Shown: positions 11,796-24,419 of the stretch, one piece after another
Numbering within the stretch: the first letter of the stretch is position 1
Layout of the letters: the number at the start of each line of letters is the position of its first letter
Assembly: GCA_032191485.1 (NCBI GenBank)
Contig: JAVDOI010000008.1
Span: forward strand, 18,148,674-18,212,673
Direction of reading: 5' to 3'
Length of the DNA: 64,000 nt
Origin: Leptoclinus maculatus
Taxonomy: Eukaryota; Chordata; Actinopteri; Perciformes; Stichaeidae
The notes under the pieces: model-generated
What the model saw: only the letters and a program-made list of their open reading frames with translations
Told to the model about the DNA's origin: nothing
Databases searched by the model: none
Position numbers and translations under genes: made by a program

Positions 11796-13255
11796 AAATA
11801 AAAGTACATTGAGATTAAATATACTGGTTTAATATTTTTGGTTATAGATCTGTAATAATGTCCATTTAAACAACAGGCAGCACAAATAAACAGAAAAAGA
11901 AGACGTCCAATCACATGAAATAGCAGAATTTTTCAACTTGTAAACATACAAATATAAAATCTGAAAACTTTTTAAGTCCTGCTGCTCTGTTGATTCCGTC
12001 CTCTCAAGATGTACATGCATCGTCGGTCCTTCATTTCATTTCATTACGATCAGCACGTCCAATAGCAGTCCAATATATCTCAGAGTAATGCCTGTGTTGG
12101 ACAAATGCTGCACCCCGAAAAAAGGTGGAAGGTCATGTCGCACAGAAAACCCATTTGGTATAAAGACAATGGCAAATAACAACAAGTAAACTGCACGCTG
12201 TGACCAGCACTGGCACACTCACTTGCAAATATGGAAATGAAGAGACAAAGACACACTCAGCTGCATTGCTCTGATGGTGAAAGAGAGGACTACTACAAGG
12301 CATTCCGCTGTCACACCTGCTGCTTACAGGCACATATCTGTCATGAATGATAGAAAAACATACACCAGATATTACTGTCCAAAAAACACTTGAGAGCAAC
12401 CTCTGCAGTAACTGGCCATGTGTTGAAATCAAAGCACAGAACACTGGAGCATGAATATACATGTACAAGGAACCCAGAGTGTAACATCTGTGTGAACTCC
12501 AATATCATGTTCAGGGGTTATAATTGCATTCTACCAATCAGGAGACGCTTAAAAAATGCATAAACATCAAAATGCTTTTTGTTTATGATTAAGTTGGGGC
12601 CACTGAAATGAGTCCCATCACTTAACTTCCAGTCAAAGGGGATTATTGAGCTTTATGACGCAGCCAGTGAACTATCAATAGTACTGGATGGGGCTGTTGG
12701 GGGGGTTTTCGCACAGTGCTCTTTTGTTTGGTTTTAAATGAGCTGCATCAAATCAAATGACCAAAGAAGCCATTAACAATGGACACAATGGATGAGATCC
12801 ATGATGCCAACATACACAATTTGAGCACAAAAAGCAGAGGACGCAACACTGGCTGATAGGGCCGCGTATCCTTTGAACATTTTCAAAACCAATTCCGATG
12901 CCTATACCTTGAATTCGATAATAACTTTTTTTCCACTACTTTGTGCGAATGAACACCTCATAGCCTAATGAGTAGACCAACTAGGACGGTTACAATTCTG
13001 ATACCCAGCCCGACTGGCACTGAAATGAAAAAAAGAAGTCATCGATCATTTGTGATTATCAAATGTCAACTTCAACGAAATGTTGAATTTTTGCGAATAT
13101 GAATTCGGCCATTTGTACCCGAACCCAAAGCACCACTGTCAAGCTGAATCTCTGCAGGATTGTGACCTTCTTGTATAGATTTTACTAAGCCAGGTAAGTG
13201 CTTTGCATGTAGACATTCTCTATTGGACCTGTCGTTGGCATCAGAAGCCCAGTAG
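11796..13255. other. Intergenic or intronic DNA, nothing recognised
   Basis: Low-complexity-free AT-rich sequence. Minus-strand frames at 11829-12468 (60-111 codons) lack domain features, and two overlap in different frames. A region near 12880-13120 rich in GAATTCG/TTGCGAA words may be an unrecognised old repeat. No gene call is supportable. Confidence 0.4.
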
Positions 13256-13259
13256 TTGC

Positions 13260-14340
13260 AATTACTCGCTGATCATCGCCACGAGCCAGATAATAATTAG
13301 AGGTTGACAAAATTCAGGGCCAGGTTGGAGAGCTATTGATTTCCCCATGTTCCCTCTTTGGAAGGATCAAGAAAATAAGACATGAAATTTACTGTCTTCA
13401 TAAAAGTTTTAGTAAATCAGGCCATTTGAAAGGGCTATCGACAGTTTTTTCATTACCATACATAGTGTTCTCTAAAGCGTTTTTGATTATTAGCAATAAG
13501 AGAGCAGCTTTATCCTTTGTGTCTTTCATGCACCAATAAATAATGGCTCCTTTGGAATATTTGGAGGTAATTTTAATCACCCAGTAGCACATATAACCTC
13601 AGCGAGGTTATAACAGGATTACTTTCCAATTTAACGTTGACAAAGACTGCCCTAAGCTTTCAGCTGAGAAATGCACATATGAAGGCGTGCAGAGAGGTGT
13701 GGACAGAAAAACGATGCAAAGACACATTGCTGAGGGCAAGAAAACGGGAGCGAACACGTGATTACGCTCTGTAATCATTTACTCCAATACGATTTCATAT
13801 GATCTCTGTTTCAAGTATCAAAGGTGGATGCAAAAGTTCCCCAAAGAAATGATCCGTGGGGTATAAAGGCGGTGAATGAGATAATTAGAATTGACAGAGA
13901 CATGAAGAGCAGGCTGACACGAAACGCTGGCGTTCTGTATGCACGCAGACAAAGTCAAAAGCCGTTGGATTTGAGTTGCTGTGCGAGAGAGAGAGATGTG
14001 CGGGCTGAAGCCCAGGGGGTCATTTCCCTTCCTCGATGGACAGACTATTAACTTTTTGATTGGCAGCAGGGCTGACGCTGCCTACTCATCATTGAGCCCT
14101 GCCGATTCCTCTGCATCTGGAAACAGCACATAAATTCAAAGGCCCGAGTATGAAGAGTGCATCTCAGCATCCTCTGAAGAAAAAAGGGCTGCATCACATG
14201 GCCATAAACACAAACAGCAGTATTTCACTGACGCTGATTTCCTCGCTGGCAAAAAGTCGCAGAAATAAATGACTTGGAACACTCTGCAGTGGAGAAGATG
14301 CTGAGTGCTGACAGCCTCCCTCGGAGGCTGGTGCATTTTT
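13260..14340. other. Non-coding block, CNE-like, with a spurious ORF
   Basis: Mostly repeat-free sequence with sites such as CCAGATAATAATTAGAGG (about 13285) and TGAGATAATTAGAATTGAC (about 13876). A 75-codon open frame (13824-14051, plus) is charged but matches nothing I recognise, has no splice sites and lies within a CNE-like context, so it is not called as a gene. Confidence 0.35.
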
Positions 14341-15150
14341 CTTGCTTTATTTCTCGCCGTATCTGCTGTTGACAGGAGTGAAACAAAATCTCACCCGGCC
14401 GGACTCGATGATTTCAGCAATTTCTCGGGAAAAATGGCGACACTTGGCCTACAGTGGAATATTTAAGCGGTAGAACTTTCTAAACTTCAGCCCTCACTTT
14501 AATTACTTGTTAGTCTTTTTATAGGAGAAGAAAATATGGCTGTCAGGGTTTATGGGAGGGCAGAAAAAAAGGGCTGACCTGTTTTATCTGCCCTTGCACA
14601 CACATCAGTGTAATGATGACAAAACGGGATGTTAACTAATGATTAGTAGAAATGGTTGCAGTTAATTAGTTGGTCCTTCGTTTATCGTTCCATTTGCACA
14701 TTTTGGGGAGCAATCGTTATTAATTAGGGCCATCATGCCGAAAGGGGTGAGGTGGAACCCTACAGCCAAGTTAATCAGGCTGCAATGAAAGCTCCATTAT
14801 CCTGCTCCGTCCCGTTGGCCTGTGATCTATTAGCATTATCTAAAAGCAGCAACGAGATCAGCGACAAGGCTGAAAAGAAAAAAAAAAAATCAAAGGGACA
14901 TAAACAGGGTGGGTTTGATCGGCCCAGTTGTCGGGTCACTGGTTATATGGGAGGATCTCACATGATATTGTGTGGCTTTCTGTGTCATTGCATAAATCCA
15001 AGGTGTTGGTATCGAGTGCACTGGAAGTGGTGTTTAGTATGTGTGGCGGTGGATTTGTCTGCACAGGCGGCGGAGCTGTCTTGATACAGCTCGGTTTGAT
15101 CAGCTATAGGAGGTTACAGTTTGTGGGTGAAGTTGAGGGTTAAACAGCCA
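14341..15150. other. Non-coding block, CNE-like
   Basis: Includes ACTTTAATTACTTGTTAG (about 14496), AGTTAATTAGTTGG (about 14661) and GTTATTAATTAGGGCC (about 14717), a high local density of TAATTA cores, followed by an A9-10 run at 14878-14889. Overlapping plus-strand frames at 14752-15143 are not protein-like. Confidence 0.4.
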
Positions 15151-16850
15151 CTTTGGTTAAAGGAAGTTCTTATTAGTCTGTATTCGGTTGTCAGCAGAAT
15201 GGCAGAAGAACATGGAAAAAGATATTTTTAGTTATCTTTATGTGGATCTTCTCCACAGTTTTCTAGTAACTTCCCAGTCAGTGTCTGGTGACCATGGTGG
15301 AAAACTTGTCAAAGTCACTTTGTTTTGAGTCCAAATCAGATCTGATGAGTCAGGGTGCAAACTCTAAGTACATTGTGTGTTTGTGTTGGTGCCAATCCAG
15401 GTGACTGGCATGATCCTACCACAAAGCAGATCGTTCATCCAGCTGTTTCAGGGGCAAAGTGGATCAGAGTTCCTGGAAATCCAGCTGGGAGGCTCACCGT
15501 CTACTGGAGTCGTTGGATCTTCTTCACTGGATCTCCTCCCTCAATAAAAGACCTGACCTGCATTTAAAAAAAACAGGCTTGTAGTCTGTGTTCTGCTTTC
15601 CTTCATATTTCATAAATGTTGTAAAGCATCATACTAAATCATAACAATATCAAGGTTAGCGCTGACTGAATGCAAATACTTAACGTATTCAGAATTATTT
15701 GTCATTCTCTCGTTCAAATTCCAAATTATATTGGAATGATTTTGTTCTAACAAAATACGTTTAGCATATATTGGCACAATATGAATTCCTGTTTTTTCTC
15801 TTTTAGTAAAAATAATAAATATTACAGAAACTTACACTCTAAACATCAAATAGCTACATTTCCCTTAAGAAACAGTACAATTCTAAATAGGCTTTGCATG
15901 CAAATTACTTTGTTGCTAACACATAACAAAGTACAACTGAGAAGCTAACATTAGTTTACCGAGGCACGTCAAATGCAACTATTAAAGATGGCAGACTCGT
16001 GGCAAATGCAGGGAAACTGTTTCACTGTCATCGGTTTTGTTTGACTTCAATAACCATGTTGACTTAGTTCCTACTGTCTGTCAACTTTTGTGAAGCTCAA
16101 AGTTGTTACATGGAACAACTGCTTCCAGCTCAACATGTCAACTCGAAGGGACTCTCTCGACATTGCAGACTCATGCACTGTAAAACTTTCGGTTTATTTT
16201 TGTAACTGCACTGCAAAACTTCCTGTTCATTTTAGGGATCGGAATTGGTGAAACAAAAGATTTGACTAAGTTGTCACAACTGCAGTGTCTAATAAGAAAC
16301 AATAAAAGCATTAACTTAAAACTGAAGTCAATAGTTTTAATGACTTTATTCATTTCTATGTTAACCCGTTTGTTCAGCTGGGGCACATAAGGTTGGCAAT
16401 GTTTAATATTTGCCTTATGCCAACCTACGAAAAGTAAAACAATGATCTGATCCAACGAATAAGTATTGCCAGTGTATGCAAAGCCCAATATAGCTTACTC
16501 TTCTGTGCCATAGAACGCCATTGTTACAAAACTATTGAAAACACTTTTGAGTAGATCCCACAAACAGCCAAGAATGAACACAACTATGTGTTAATCAGCG
16601 ACTGTAATAGTCCCCACCAAATGTAAATATTGCTCATGTTTGAAAACGTTTTTATTAAAATTAAAATGACAGTTTCAGAAAATACATTTTAAAACTTTAT
16701 ATTTGTAACCTGTTGTTAAAGATTTACTTCTTCAGTGGAAACAAATGGTCTTGCAGCTGAGGGTCAAAAAGAGGTTTGGAAATTCAGAAAGTATTTTCAA
16801 GAAAATGTTAGAATAATAGTCTTTTCCTAGTAATTTCTTCTTCAATAATT
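15151..16850. other. AT-rich DNA, little recognised
   Basis: Two octamer motifs (15670-15677 and 15898-15905) and an imperfect 32-bp tandem duplication (16175-16233, GCACTGTAAAACTTTC / GCACTGCAAAACTTCC). A 105-codon minus-strand frame at 16171-16488 contains that duplication as a repeated peptide and is not considered a gene. Confidence 0.4.
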
Positions 16851-16853
16851 GGT

Positions 16854-16875
16854 AAAAAAAAAAATATATATATAC

Positions 16876-16908
<33 letters not shown>
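16854..16908. repeat. Compound A-run / (AT)n / (TG)n microsatellite
   Basis: An A11 run continues into TATATATATACATATAT and then (TG)8-9. Adjacent simple arrays of this kind usually expand together. Confidence 0.95.
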
Positions 16909-17047
16909 AAAACAAGAAATATCTCAAAACAAGCATATAATGCATGATATCATTTCTCTTTATCGAATTGTCCACAATATGTACTGTATCATCTCGGCAC
17001 TACTGCTACTACTACCACCACTACATTCTCCTTTCAAAGTCATTTCC

Positions 17048-17285
17048 TTAACCCTCTGATGCACAACCTGGGGTCAAAAATTCCCGTAGCGAATAAATTA
17101 GTTTCATATAGTTGACAGTTGTGCATTTAATTACTCAACATTTAATAAATTCCTCAACTAAATAGTTTTTTAACATCGCAAATACTTATTTTAACATTAT
17201 CTTGTTTTATTTCTGCATAAAAAAAACATTTTTGTATCAAATAAAGCACAACATGGGTCAAAAATGACCCGTATGTACAGTATTC
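17048..17285. mobile_element. Possible piggyBac-like MITE remnant
   Basis: Starts with TTAACCCTCTGATGCACAAC. TTAA is the piggyBac target and TTAACCC its usual terminal sequence. The motif GGGTCAAAAATGACCC (17264-17279) is a perfect palindrome, and a related GGGTCAAAAATTCCCG lies near the left end (17080-17096). Similar GGTCAAAAATGACCC repeats are common in fish. The right boundary is not defined. Confidence 0.4.
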
Positions 17286-17491
17286 TAAAAGGAATTTGAC
17301 CTTTGCTTTGTTTACATATTTAGATTAAGTATATATTTATTGCTCAAGATCACTGTTTTACGTTTTTACTAGACTGCCTGGTCACAACTGGAAGTTTTAT
17401 TATACTTAATACCTCAGAATACATCATGTGCACATACATTATTCTGTAAAGATGTAGTGCTATTGTGTTGTTTGTATAGAATGCTTATGTG

Positions 17492-17783
17492 TAGGACTGC
17501 AACTAACATTTATTTTCTTTGTCGATTAATCTGTTAATTATTTTCTTGATTAATCGATTTGTTGTTTGGTCTATGAAAGTTACGAAGTCCAAGATGACGT
17601 TCTCAAATGTCTTGTCTTGTCCACCACTCAGTGGAGCAAAGAAACCTGAAAATATTCACATTTAAGAAGCTGAAATCAAAGAATTTTGACTATTTCTTCT
17701 TAAAAACTGATTAGTCAAAAAAAAAATGACGATTAATTTACGGTTGAAAACTAATCGATTCATTGCTTCATCATTGCAACTGT
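17492..17783. mobile_element. hAT-like non-autonomous DNA transposon (MITE)
   Basis: The left end TAGGACTGCAACTAACATTT and the right end TTCATCATTGCAACTGTA are imperfect inverted repeats. The interior has GATTAATCTGTTAATTATTT, TTGATTAATCGATTTG, CAAGATGACGTTCTCAAATG, TGAAAATATTCACATTTAAG and GAAAACTAATCGATTC, the order of a very common fish element with GCTGCAACTAA ends. No transposase. Family assignment is from recall; a library match would confirm it. Confidence 0.7.
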
Positions 17784-17884
17784 AAAAATGTTAAAAAAAG
17801 TATTGAAACGGCTTGATATTGTGTTCTAACTAATTAATAACCTCTTGTAATATTTAGCTGTTTTATATTTTGTTTCAGCTAGTT

Positions 17885-17932
17885 GAGTAGTTGGTTGGTT
17901 GGTTAGTTGGTGGGTTTTTGATTGGTTAAAAC
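17885..17932. repeat. Short (TTGG)n-like array
   Basis: Repeated TTGG/TTGA words (GAGTAGTTGGTTGGTTGGTT) with interruptions. Minor simple repeat. Confidence 0.7.
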
Positions 17933-18109
17933 GTTTTTTTTTAAAGATTTTACAAGGAAACATTCAGCTTTGTATCAAATAATAATAGAAATTAACACAG
18001 GTCATTTTTAAAAGGTGCGTTAAAAGATTTTGAAGATCTGTAAAAGACACATTGACTCTCTTTTTTATTGAGTTGCTATATATGTTGTTGCTGCAGGATT
18101 GCAGGAATA

Positions 18110-18530
18110 TGAGTAAATGCAAATGTGCTCAACACCATGAGCTGATTATGCTTGAGACTTAATACCATGAAATACCGAGCACATTCATCACAAATAACCA
18201 GGGACTGGGCACCAAAGTGTAAAAGAGGAAATCAATGCATTTTCCCAGCTTATTACATGCAAATGAGCTCTGAAGGAAACTGATATGGTTGAGGCAAGGT
18301 TACAGAAAGAAAGGGAGAAAGGCCAGTGTCCCAGAGAAATCAATGGAATAAACTTGAGAAATGATTTAGATAGAGCAGATATGAACATTGAAATAAACAA
18401 ATAACCTTAAAGGAAATCAATCATATAATTTAAAGAGTAAACGGCTTAAACCGGGGTGATCTCCCTCATGGTTTAGACAAATGGAGGATTTTTAATTTCA
18501 TCATTGATATTATGCCAGACTTAGAGATTT
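18110..18530. other. Non-coding block with two octamer motifs, CNE-like
   Basis: Repeat-free sequence with two ATGCAAAT octamers 140 bp apart (18117-18124 and 18257-18264), the binding site class of POU-domain factors. The same block has AAATCAATGCATTTTCCC and AGGAAATCAATCATATAAT. No open frame of note except a 70-codon minus-strand frame without features. Enhancer-like by texture. Confidence 0.4.
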
Positions 18531-18739
18531 TGCAGATGGTTGCAACCAGGAGGAGGGGAGAAAAATCAATTGAGTCTAGTACTGTGGTCTTAAGAGATGT
18601 TAGATATTTACAGCATGGAGGTATGGAGCCTTGTATAAATTTACATTTTAAGAGATAAAAGACCTCTGTATTTTATCTTGTTATTGATAATAGAAACTGT
18701 CGACTTTTATCCTGTCCCATCTCAGGGAAGCCTAGCTGT

Positions 18740-19050
18740 CGGGCGAATGTGTTTGTGTATGTGACCGAGACAGGAGAGCGTGTTTGTGTGCATGAGAGGG
18801 AGAGGGAGAGAATACGAGAGACAGAGTAGTGGTCTGAGGCAATTTCAAGCCTTTATTTTCTTGATACACAAAAGGCAGGCTTTGTGTGCCGTTGTTGTTG
18901 TTTTTTTTCTTTTCTTTTCCATCCTGCTTCCACGTCAAGGCAATCGAGGTGGCATAATTGCATCAGGGGTCCAGAAATATAGGGTTGCAATTTAGAAGGA
19001 GGATGAGAAGAGGAGGAAGAAGAGGAGAATGAGAAGGAGTGTGTGTAGGG
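18740..19050. repeat. Low-complexity G/T- and GA-rich patch
   Basis: GTGTTTGTGTATGTG, GAGAGGGAGAGGGAGAG, a T8 run and GAGGAGGAAGAAGAGGAG follow each other. The small frames here are composed of biased residues and are discounted. Confidence 0.6.
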
Positions 19051-20325
19051 AGGGGAGGAAAGGCATCTCAGACAGGTTCATTTAAGGCTGGAACAGGGAC
19101 AGAGAGGTTAAGACATTGTGACAAGAGACAAAGTAAATGTATATGTAAATGCAAGAGGTTGTTATCACTCCTAAAACACTATGCAGCTTTTTCACGCTTT
19201 GGAGACCTAAATTATATTTAGGCCACATGAAATCCAATAGTCCAACTGTGACCAGCCGCTATGTAAATGGTTCAGGTAATTCTTTAAAATACTGCAGTGG
19301 TGGCCGAACGGTGGGAGCAAATAACAACAAAGTGTTTACATCATTTGAATGATTTAGGACTACTTGCAGAGATCACTTTAATGGACTCCAGTGTGCTGGC
19401 ACAGACTTCCAGGTTACAGCTCTCCCTGCTCTTTCTCACTGCATTTCTGCACAATGTTGGAAACAGCCAAACTAAATGTGCCATTGGAGTTCTTTCTTTC
19501 AGATGTCATGCTTTGTATAATCTCCATGTCCACATGAATAATCTGATTATGTGATTTGCTAATGCACACCTCAAGTCCTGTGATGAAGTGTTTTGTATTG
19601 CATGCTTTTATTTTTCAATTTTTTTTTTTTTTTTTACCATTAATCACACATATTCCTGTGTGGCAAATGATTTTTCTAAAGAAAAAGATACTCAGTCAAC
19701 TGTGTGATGTGAATGAGGTCACTCATAGTGACAAACTGACAGATAATTATCACCCGACACTGCTATTTCAGTCAGCTCTGCGGAGCATTTAAATGTCTCA
19801 GCTCATTGTTTTGGCCACAGCAAGCAGCTATTTCAGAGCAAAACCTGTAAAAACCCACTGTGAGCTATACCTGCCCAACACCAAACAGTAAACTGTCACA
19901 TATTTTCCTCAGATGTTGGTGGAGACCAAAACCAGAGCAAAAAGGGAATATTAGACTTACATCTGCCAGATGGCCAGTAGGTAAATGTTTGCTAACACAT
20001 TAACTTAAAATGTGACAATATGTTCGTGTTCACAGCTTGTTTTCACTGACCCCAAGTGGCCAAATGCAGATTTGAAAAGTTGCATTATTACCTGAATGCC
20101 CTTATCTAATGTCTGTTCCGACCTCTTTGCTCTTATCTGATCAAAGCACTCCTCACTAATTTAACTGTGAAACGAGACAGTGCTCTCTGCTACATGTTGG
20201 AGGGTTTAATGCAAGGACTGTACATTTGTGAGAAACAGATGGTTTAGCTTCCCTATGATCATACCCAAATCAGTTAGAAGCAGCGAGGTATCAGCAGCAG
20301 TACCTAAGAGGCAGGCTCATTTGGT
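19051..20325. other. Non-coding DNA, possible old repeat at 19860-20075
   Basis: No coding signature. A T16 run lies at 19620-19635. The piece GGTGGAGACCAAAACCAGAGC ... ATCTGCCAGATGGCCAG ... TTTGCTAACACATTAACTT ... CTGACCCCAAGTGGCCAAA resembles a widespread fish repeat, but I cannot place its ends. Confidence 0.35.
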
Positions 20326-20328
20326 TTG

Positions 20329-20712
20329 CCCCCCCCCCCCTCTCCGTTGCCTGCTGTTAATAAAAGAGGTGTATCCAGCCACCCCTTGTCCACTTTAATT
20401 TTTAATTACCATCTTCCGCTCACCTTTGTTGTAGTCATGACACGCTCGCGTTAAGCCGTGTACAGCAGGCAGGCAGGCAGGCAGGCTGGAGAGCGGGGGG
20501 GTGGTGGGGGTTGGGGGGGGGGGGGGGGGGGGGGAGGGCTACGCTTGTTCTGCCGAACAGAGTGGCTGGATTCACTTCTCTAATTATGCAGGCAGACATG
20601 CTCTGGGGTGAACTCTGGTACCAACATGCTGCCTCTGACATGGGATCAGTGCCCCAGGGCCGCCGCCGAGGCCTGCTGGAGAATAGGAGGGTGGGGGGGG
20701 GGGGGGGGGGGG
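20329..20712. repeat. Cluster of C12, (CAGG)n, G22 and G20 runs
   Basis: Poly-C at 20329-20340, a CAGG tetranucleotide array at 20466-20485, G22 at 20513-20534 and G20 at 20693-20712, with further G7 and G5 runs between 20495 and 20512. On the minus strand the G22 run gives a poly-proline frame, an artefact. Strong G-quadruplex potential on the plus strand. Lengths may be unreliable. Confidence 0.9.
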
Positions 20713-20714
20713 CA

Positions 20715-21565
20715 TTCAGAGAGACAGCTCAGAATGAGGAAGTAGATCTGCACAAGAATGAATAAGGATGGACAACTGAAACAGTGGAAATTAGCTCCGG
20801 TGGTTATGTTTCCTCACTGACCTGCTCTAAAGATAGAGAGAGAAAATGTGAAGTTGAGGAAAAAGAGTTTAGTTGTAAGGCTGACTGGTGAAATGCATTG
20901 CAGATAAAGTGGTTTTAAAGCCTTCAATGTCTTTTATAGAATCATTATTTCACACCGAAAATATGATTGCCAAAGAACCTAAATTTTACCAAAAAATGCA
21001 TCTATTTCTGTCAGTAGATGATCTACACCGAATGAAGGCGGGAAATACAGTATTCACCCCAAAAAAATGTTGTGTTTTCCACAATCTAAGTGTATTTCCA
21101 CGTCCATAGCTTATAGGAATAAAACATATCTCTATTTTGCAAATTGTCTGTCTGTCTGACTGTTACTAATGTTCATACTGCTTAGAGCAGGAGGTCAGTT
21201 AGGGTGTTCTCTATCATTGACAGAAGACACTGCCTTATTTATGTGGAATAACAAAAAATTGTCAGTTATTGACTGGACAAGCTAACTACATATCTTTTAT
21301 CAGAGTTTATTGAAGCTTCTTCAGTTTCAAGAAGATTGCAATGTGAATTTACAGACCTGTTGGATCCGAACACCAACCAAGGAGAGCATCAAATACCCCA
21401 AACCTTGGATTAATTGTTATATCATGCTTGATGTGAAGGTGCCTTTAGAGACACAATGCACAGGAGATGATATGTATAGTTCAGCAGTGATGGTCCCTAC
21501 TCCCTCCAGTCTCTCACATGAATATAGAGACGTGTAATCAAGCATGTAAATGAAGACATGCTACT
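20715..21565. other. Non-coding DNA, nothing recognised
   Basis: AT-rich with no recognised repeat. Plus-strand frames of 73-75 codons at 20888 and 21310 lack domain features and splice context. Confidence 0.4.
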
Positions 21566-21569
21566 AAGC

Positions 21570-21840
21570 ATGTATTATTGATATGAATTGATCTTGTATT
21601 CCACAAACCCCTCTGTTGCTATGTGTGTGTGACAGCATTTGCATACCCACAGTGAAGTTAGGTATATGGAGAGAGAAAGAGTCAGGAGTGAGCTGCCACC
21701 AGGGCCAGCCAGTTTGGCGGAGACAGTAATTGATGGGTCAGCATGTTTCAGAGCGGCCGCTAAAGCTTCGTTAATTGTCATAAGAAGTTCAAATTGATTG
21801 GGGCCCCTGCATTAGTGCGTACAGTGGAATTGATTCATGT
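21570..21840. other. Non-coding block, CNE-like
   Basis: Contains one octamer (21637-21644, minus orientation), then GAGCGGCCGCTAAAGCTTCG and GTTAATTGTCATAAG, a CpG-rich core beside homeobox-type sites. The same mix recurs at 27.9 kb and 58.1 kb. Inference from texture. Confidence 0.4.
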
Positions 21841-21951
21841 TTTGTTCTGAAACGAATGCACATAATGGATGGGTTGGTGTGGCACTTTATTTATTGGATT
21901 CATTAATGCAAAGCCTCGGGACAAGAGTGATGCCAGTGGCCAGGGGCGTGC

Positions 21952-21973
21952 GAGAGAGAGAGAGAGAGGGAGC

Positions 21974-22011
<38 letters not shown>

Positions 22012-22041
22012 GAGGGAGAGAGAGAGAGGGAGAGAGAGGGA
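21952..22041. repeat. (GA)n array
   Basis: About 90 bases of GA with GGGA interruptions. Two overlapping Arg/Glu frames span it and are artefacts. A perfect (AGT)5-6 array lies slightly downstream at 22157-22174. Confidence 0.95.
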
Positions 22042-22179
22042 AAGACAGGTTATGAAACAGCGATCGGTGTCAGTGCAATGCCATGAGCAGAGGTGAAGCA
22101 GCTAAAGTGGCATCAACCTGTGGCACACACCGCATACTGTGTAATACAGTTAAACAGTAGTAGTAGTAGTAGTGTGCAT

Positions 22180-23335
22180 GCAAATAGAGAGGAAGGAGAA
22201 GCAGAGAGAGATTTGCACTGATCTCAATTCACCTGTATGGTGGCACCGGAGAGCGTTTACTGCGTATAGTACCACAATAATCCATGAGCTAAAAAACTAA
22301 CAAACAAAAAACATATTTGGTTTTTCCGTCATGGATGGATTGGACTACCAAAAAGCCAACATGGGTATTTTCTGTAACATTACGTGCAATTTCAGTTGGG
22401 ATCTGCTGTGGCAGGAAGCTTTGGACAGGAGGTGGTCGTCTCCTGTCCAAACTAAAGTCCAGGTGCAGTATATTTGTTTTTTCATTGTACAGTTTACTTC
22501 TGAGCGACAAAGGACATTTACGTGTCATGTTGCTGCAAAAGCTTTTTGATCAAAGTTCTGTTATAGTTAAATCAATAATCATCTGGAAAGAAACAAAGAG
22601 AAAAGACCAGTGTTAACCCGTATCTGCATGTTTCAGTCTTAACATAATATATTGCATTTTGGTCATAAACATTGCATATCAGATTGAAAGTGAAGCAACC
22701 ATCTGCCGCACCTTGTTAGAATATGAATGAAAGTGCAGATGACAGCAGGCTTCATAACATCTTGCTCTTTGAGTGAATTACGATGTCAGAGGGTGAGGTG
22801 GGTGCACCTTCGCCATGTCCCGGTGTGTCTCCTGGATATGTAGGAGCCCACATATTGACTACAGTGATTGAGATGGAGTGCTTTAATATGCTAAACACCG
22901 GGGGCACATAACAGGAGATGCACACAGCATCTCTCTGCTCCCTGTGTTATACCTGCTGTGTGGCATTTCCCAGATAGTTCTAAACGCGTGCGGTTTGGTG
23001 AGGTGGGGGATCTCGTCCTGTGTTAAAGAAGGACCGCGTTTAACACAACGAGAGAAGTTACGAGCACCGCCGACTTCTTTCTAATCACGTTTAAGGAGAA
23101 GGAGAAAACAAGAAATTTGCCCTTCAAATGGAAAAGTGGAGCCTCTTAACCAGGACACAATTGTATTTACAGACCTCGCATTGTACTGCCAGACCAAAGT
23201 GAACCAAAAAAACAACAAAAAAAAGATAAATAGAGAGGAAGAGGGGGAGAGAAGGAGAATGAATGAGGACACACGATTGCACACACAAATGCTCAAAAAC
23301 AAAACAGCACAAAAGAGCTTACGCCATTAACAAGA
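22180..23335. other. Non-coding DNA, nothing recognised
   Basis: Several overlapping short frames on both strands around 22289-22616 and 23081-23330, none convincing. An A-rich CAAAAAAACAAC patch lies near 23205. No TE family recognised. Confidence 0.4.
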
Positions 23336-23339
23336 TTAC

Positions 23340-24335
23340 ATCCTAAACCATAAAGGGATGTTGTAACGGCATAAACATAAGCTTGTGGACACGGCCGTGG
23401 CAGGATAATAGCTGGAGGGAAAGCAGCGGTTTAACCTTTATAAAACTGAGACCATGAGCTGGCTGCTTTGAAAATCGCTGATTGCATTGCTGATGCTTCG
23501 GATCGTTTGAACCTCCTTTTCGTAATATAATTAGATGTGGATTTTTATATACTAGTGCATGATTTACAGAGATCACCTTGCATTCAATTCCATCTATATA
23601 CACAAGCTCAGCACATGACTTTTATGTTTCTGTTTCATTGGAAAATATGTCAGTATTTTTTTAATGCGCCCGGGCAGCGAGCCAATGCGGTGGCACGTAA
23701 AGCCGCCCTTGGTCCTCGGTGCCACACAAATAACCATGTAAAGCACTGTACGATTACAGAGGGGATAAAAGAGAGACGGAGGGGGGGGAAAAGAAGACGG
23801 TAGCTCAGTGACAGGGTGTAACACAATTAAAACAATAAAGTCTCACAAATGAACATGTCACTGCGGAAACCTTATCAATTAGGCATCAAAGTGGGGGCCC
23901 CCCCCTCTGAAGGTGCATCCACCTATTCTTCCCGCCACGCGCAACATCGTAATAACTCCCCCCCCTCGCCCGTCGACTGGGAACCTATTTGTATGCGCCT
24001 GTGTTTCCTCCTCGCACAGCGGCACGGTCGGACGCTCTATTAATCTTTCTATATGAACAGTTACTGGCGCTGATGAAATTGGGCCCAATGAGGCGAGCCT
24101 CCAGTGGCCCGGGATAGGCCCCATTCATCTTGATTTGATTCGCGCGCTGACACTGGAGCACTCCGATGACAGAGGTTAAGTCAGTGAGTGGCCGTTGCCT
24201 TCTTGTTTGCTCTTTCAACTCCCCACCTTTAACCAGCCGCCGCCCCGCAGAAATGAGAGGTGGGAGAGGCAGGAGGTGTCTCATGTCCGTGTTGTGGGGG
24301 CACAAACCGGAACATCCGATAACTCCCACACGGCT
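23340..24335. other. Non-coding block, CNE-like, CpG-bearing
   Basis: Contains CTTATCAATTAGGCATCAAAG (23870-23890), CTGATGAAATTGGGCCCAATG (24071-24091) and GATTTGATTCGCGCGCTGAC (24132-24151), repeat-free sequence with unusual CpG retention. The 130-codon minus-strand frame 23985-24377 is Gly-rich only because it reads the poly-C run, and it is not called a gene. Confidence 0.4.
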
Positions 24336-24340
24336 GATTT

Positions 24341-24361
24341 CCCCCCCCCCCCCCCCCCCCC
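24341..24361. repeat. Poly-C run (C21)
   Basis: Pure C homopolymer; G21 on the minus strand. Confidence 0.9.
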
Positions 24362-24419
24362 TGTCACCAGCCGGCACATCTCAAACAAATATATACAGCA
24401 GCGGCACTTTTCCTTGATA

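Noticed and set aside
13158..13193. Short segment between CTCTGCAG and CAG|GTAAGT on the plus strand
   Set aside because: All frames contain stops in 36 bases; probably chance splice-like sites.
15355..15567. 70-codon plus frame with a protein-like middle
   Set aside because: No recognisable family, no acceptor or donor at suitable positions, and it starts in TG-rich sequence.
21837..22096. Arg/Glu-rich proteins
   Set aside because: Produced by the GA array.
23985..24377. 130-codon minus-strand frame
   Set aside because: Its Gly-rich start reads the poly-C run and overlapping frames exist on the other strand; no domain.
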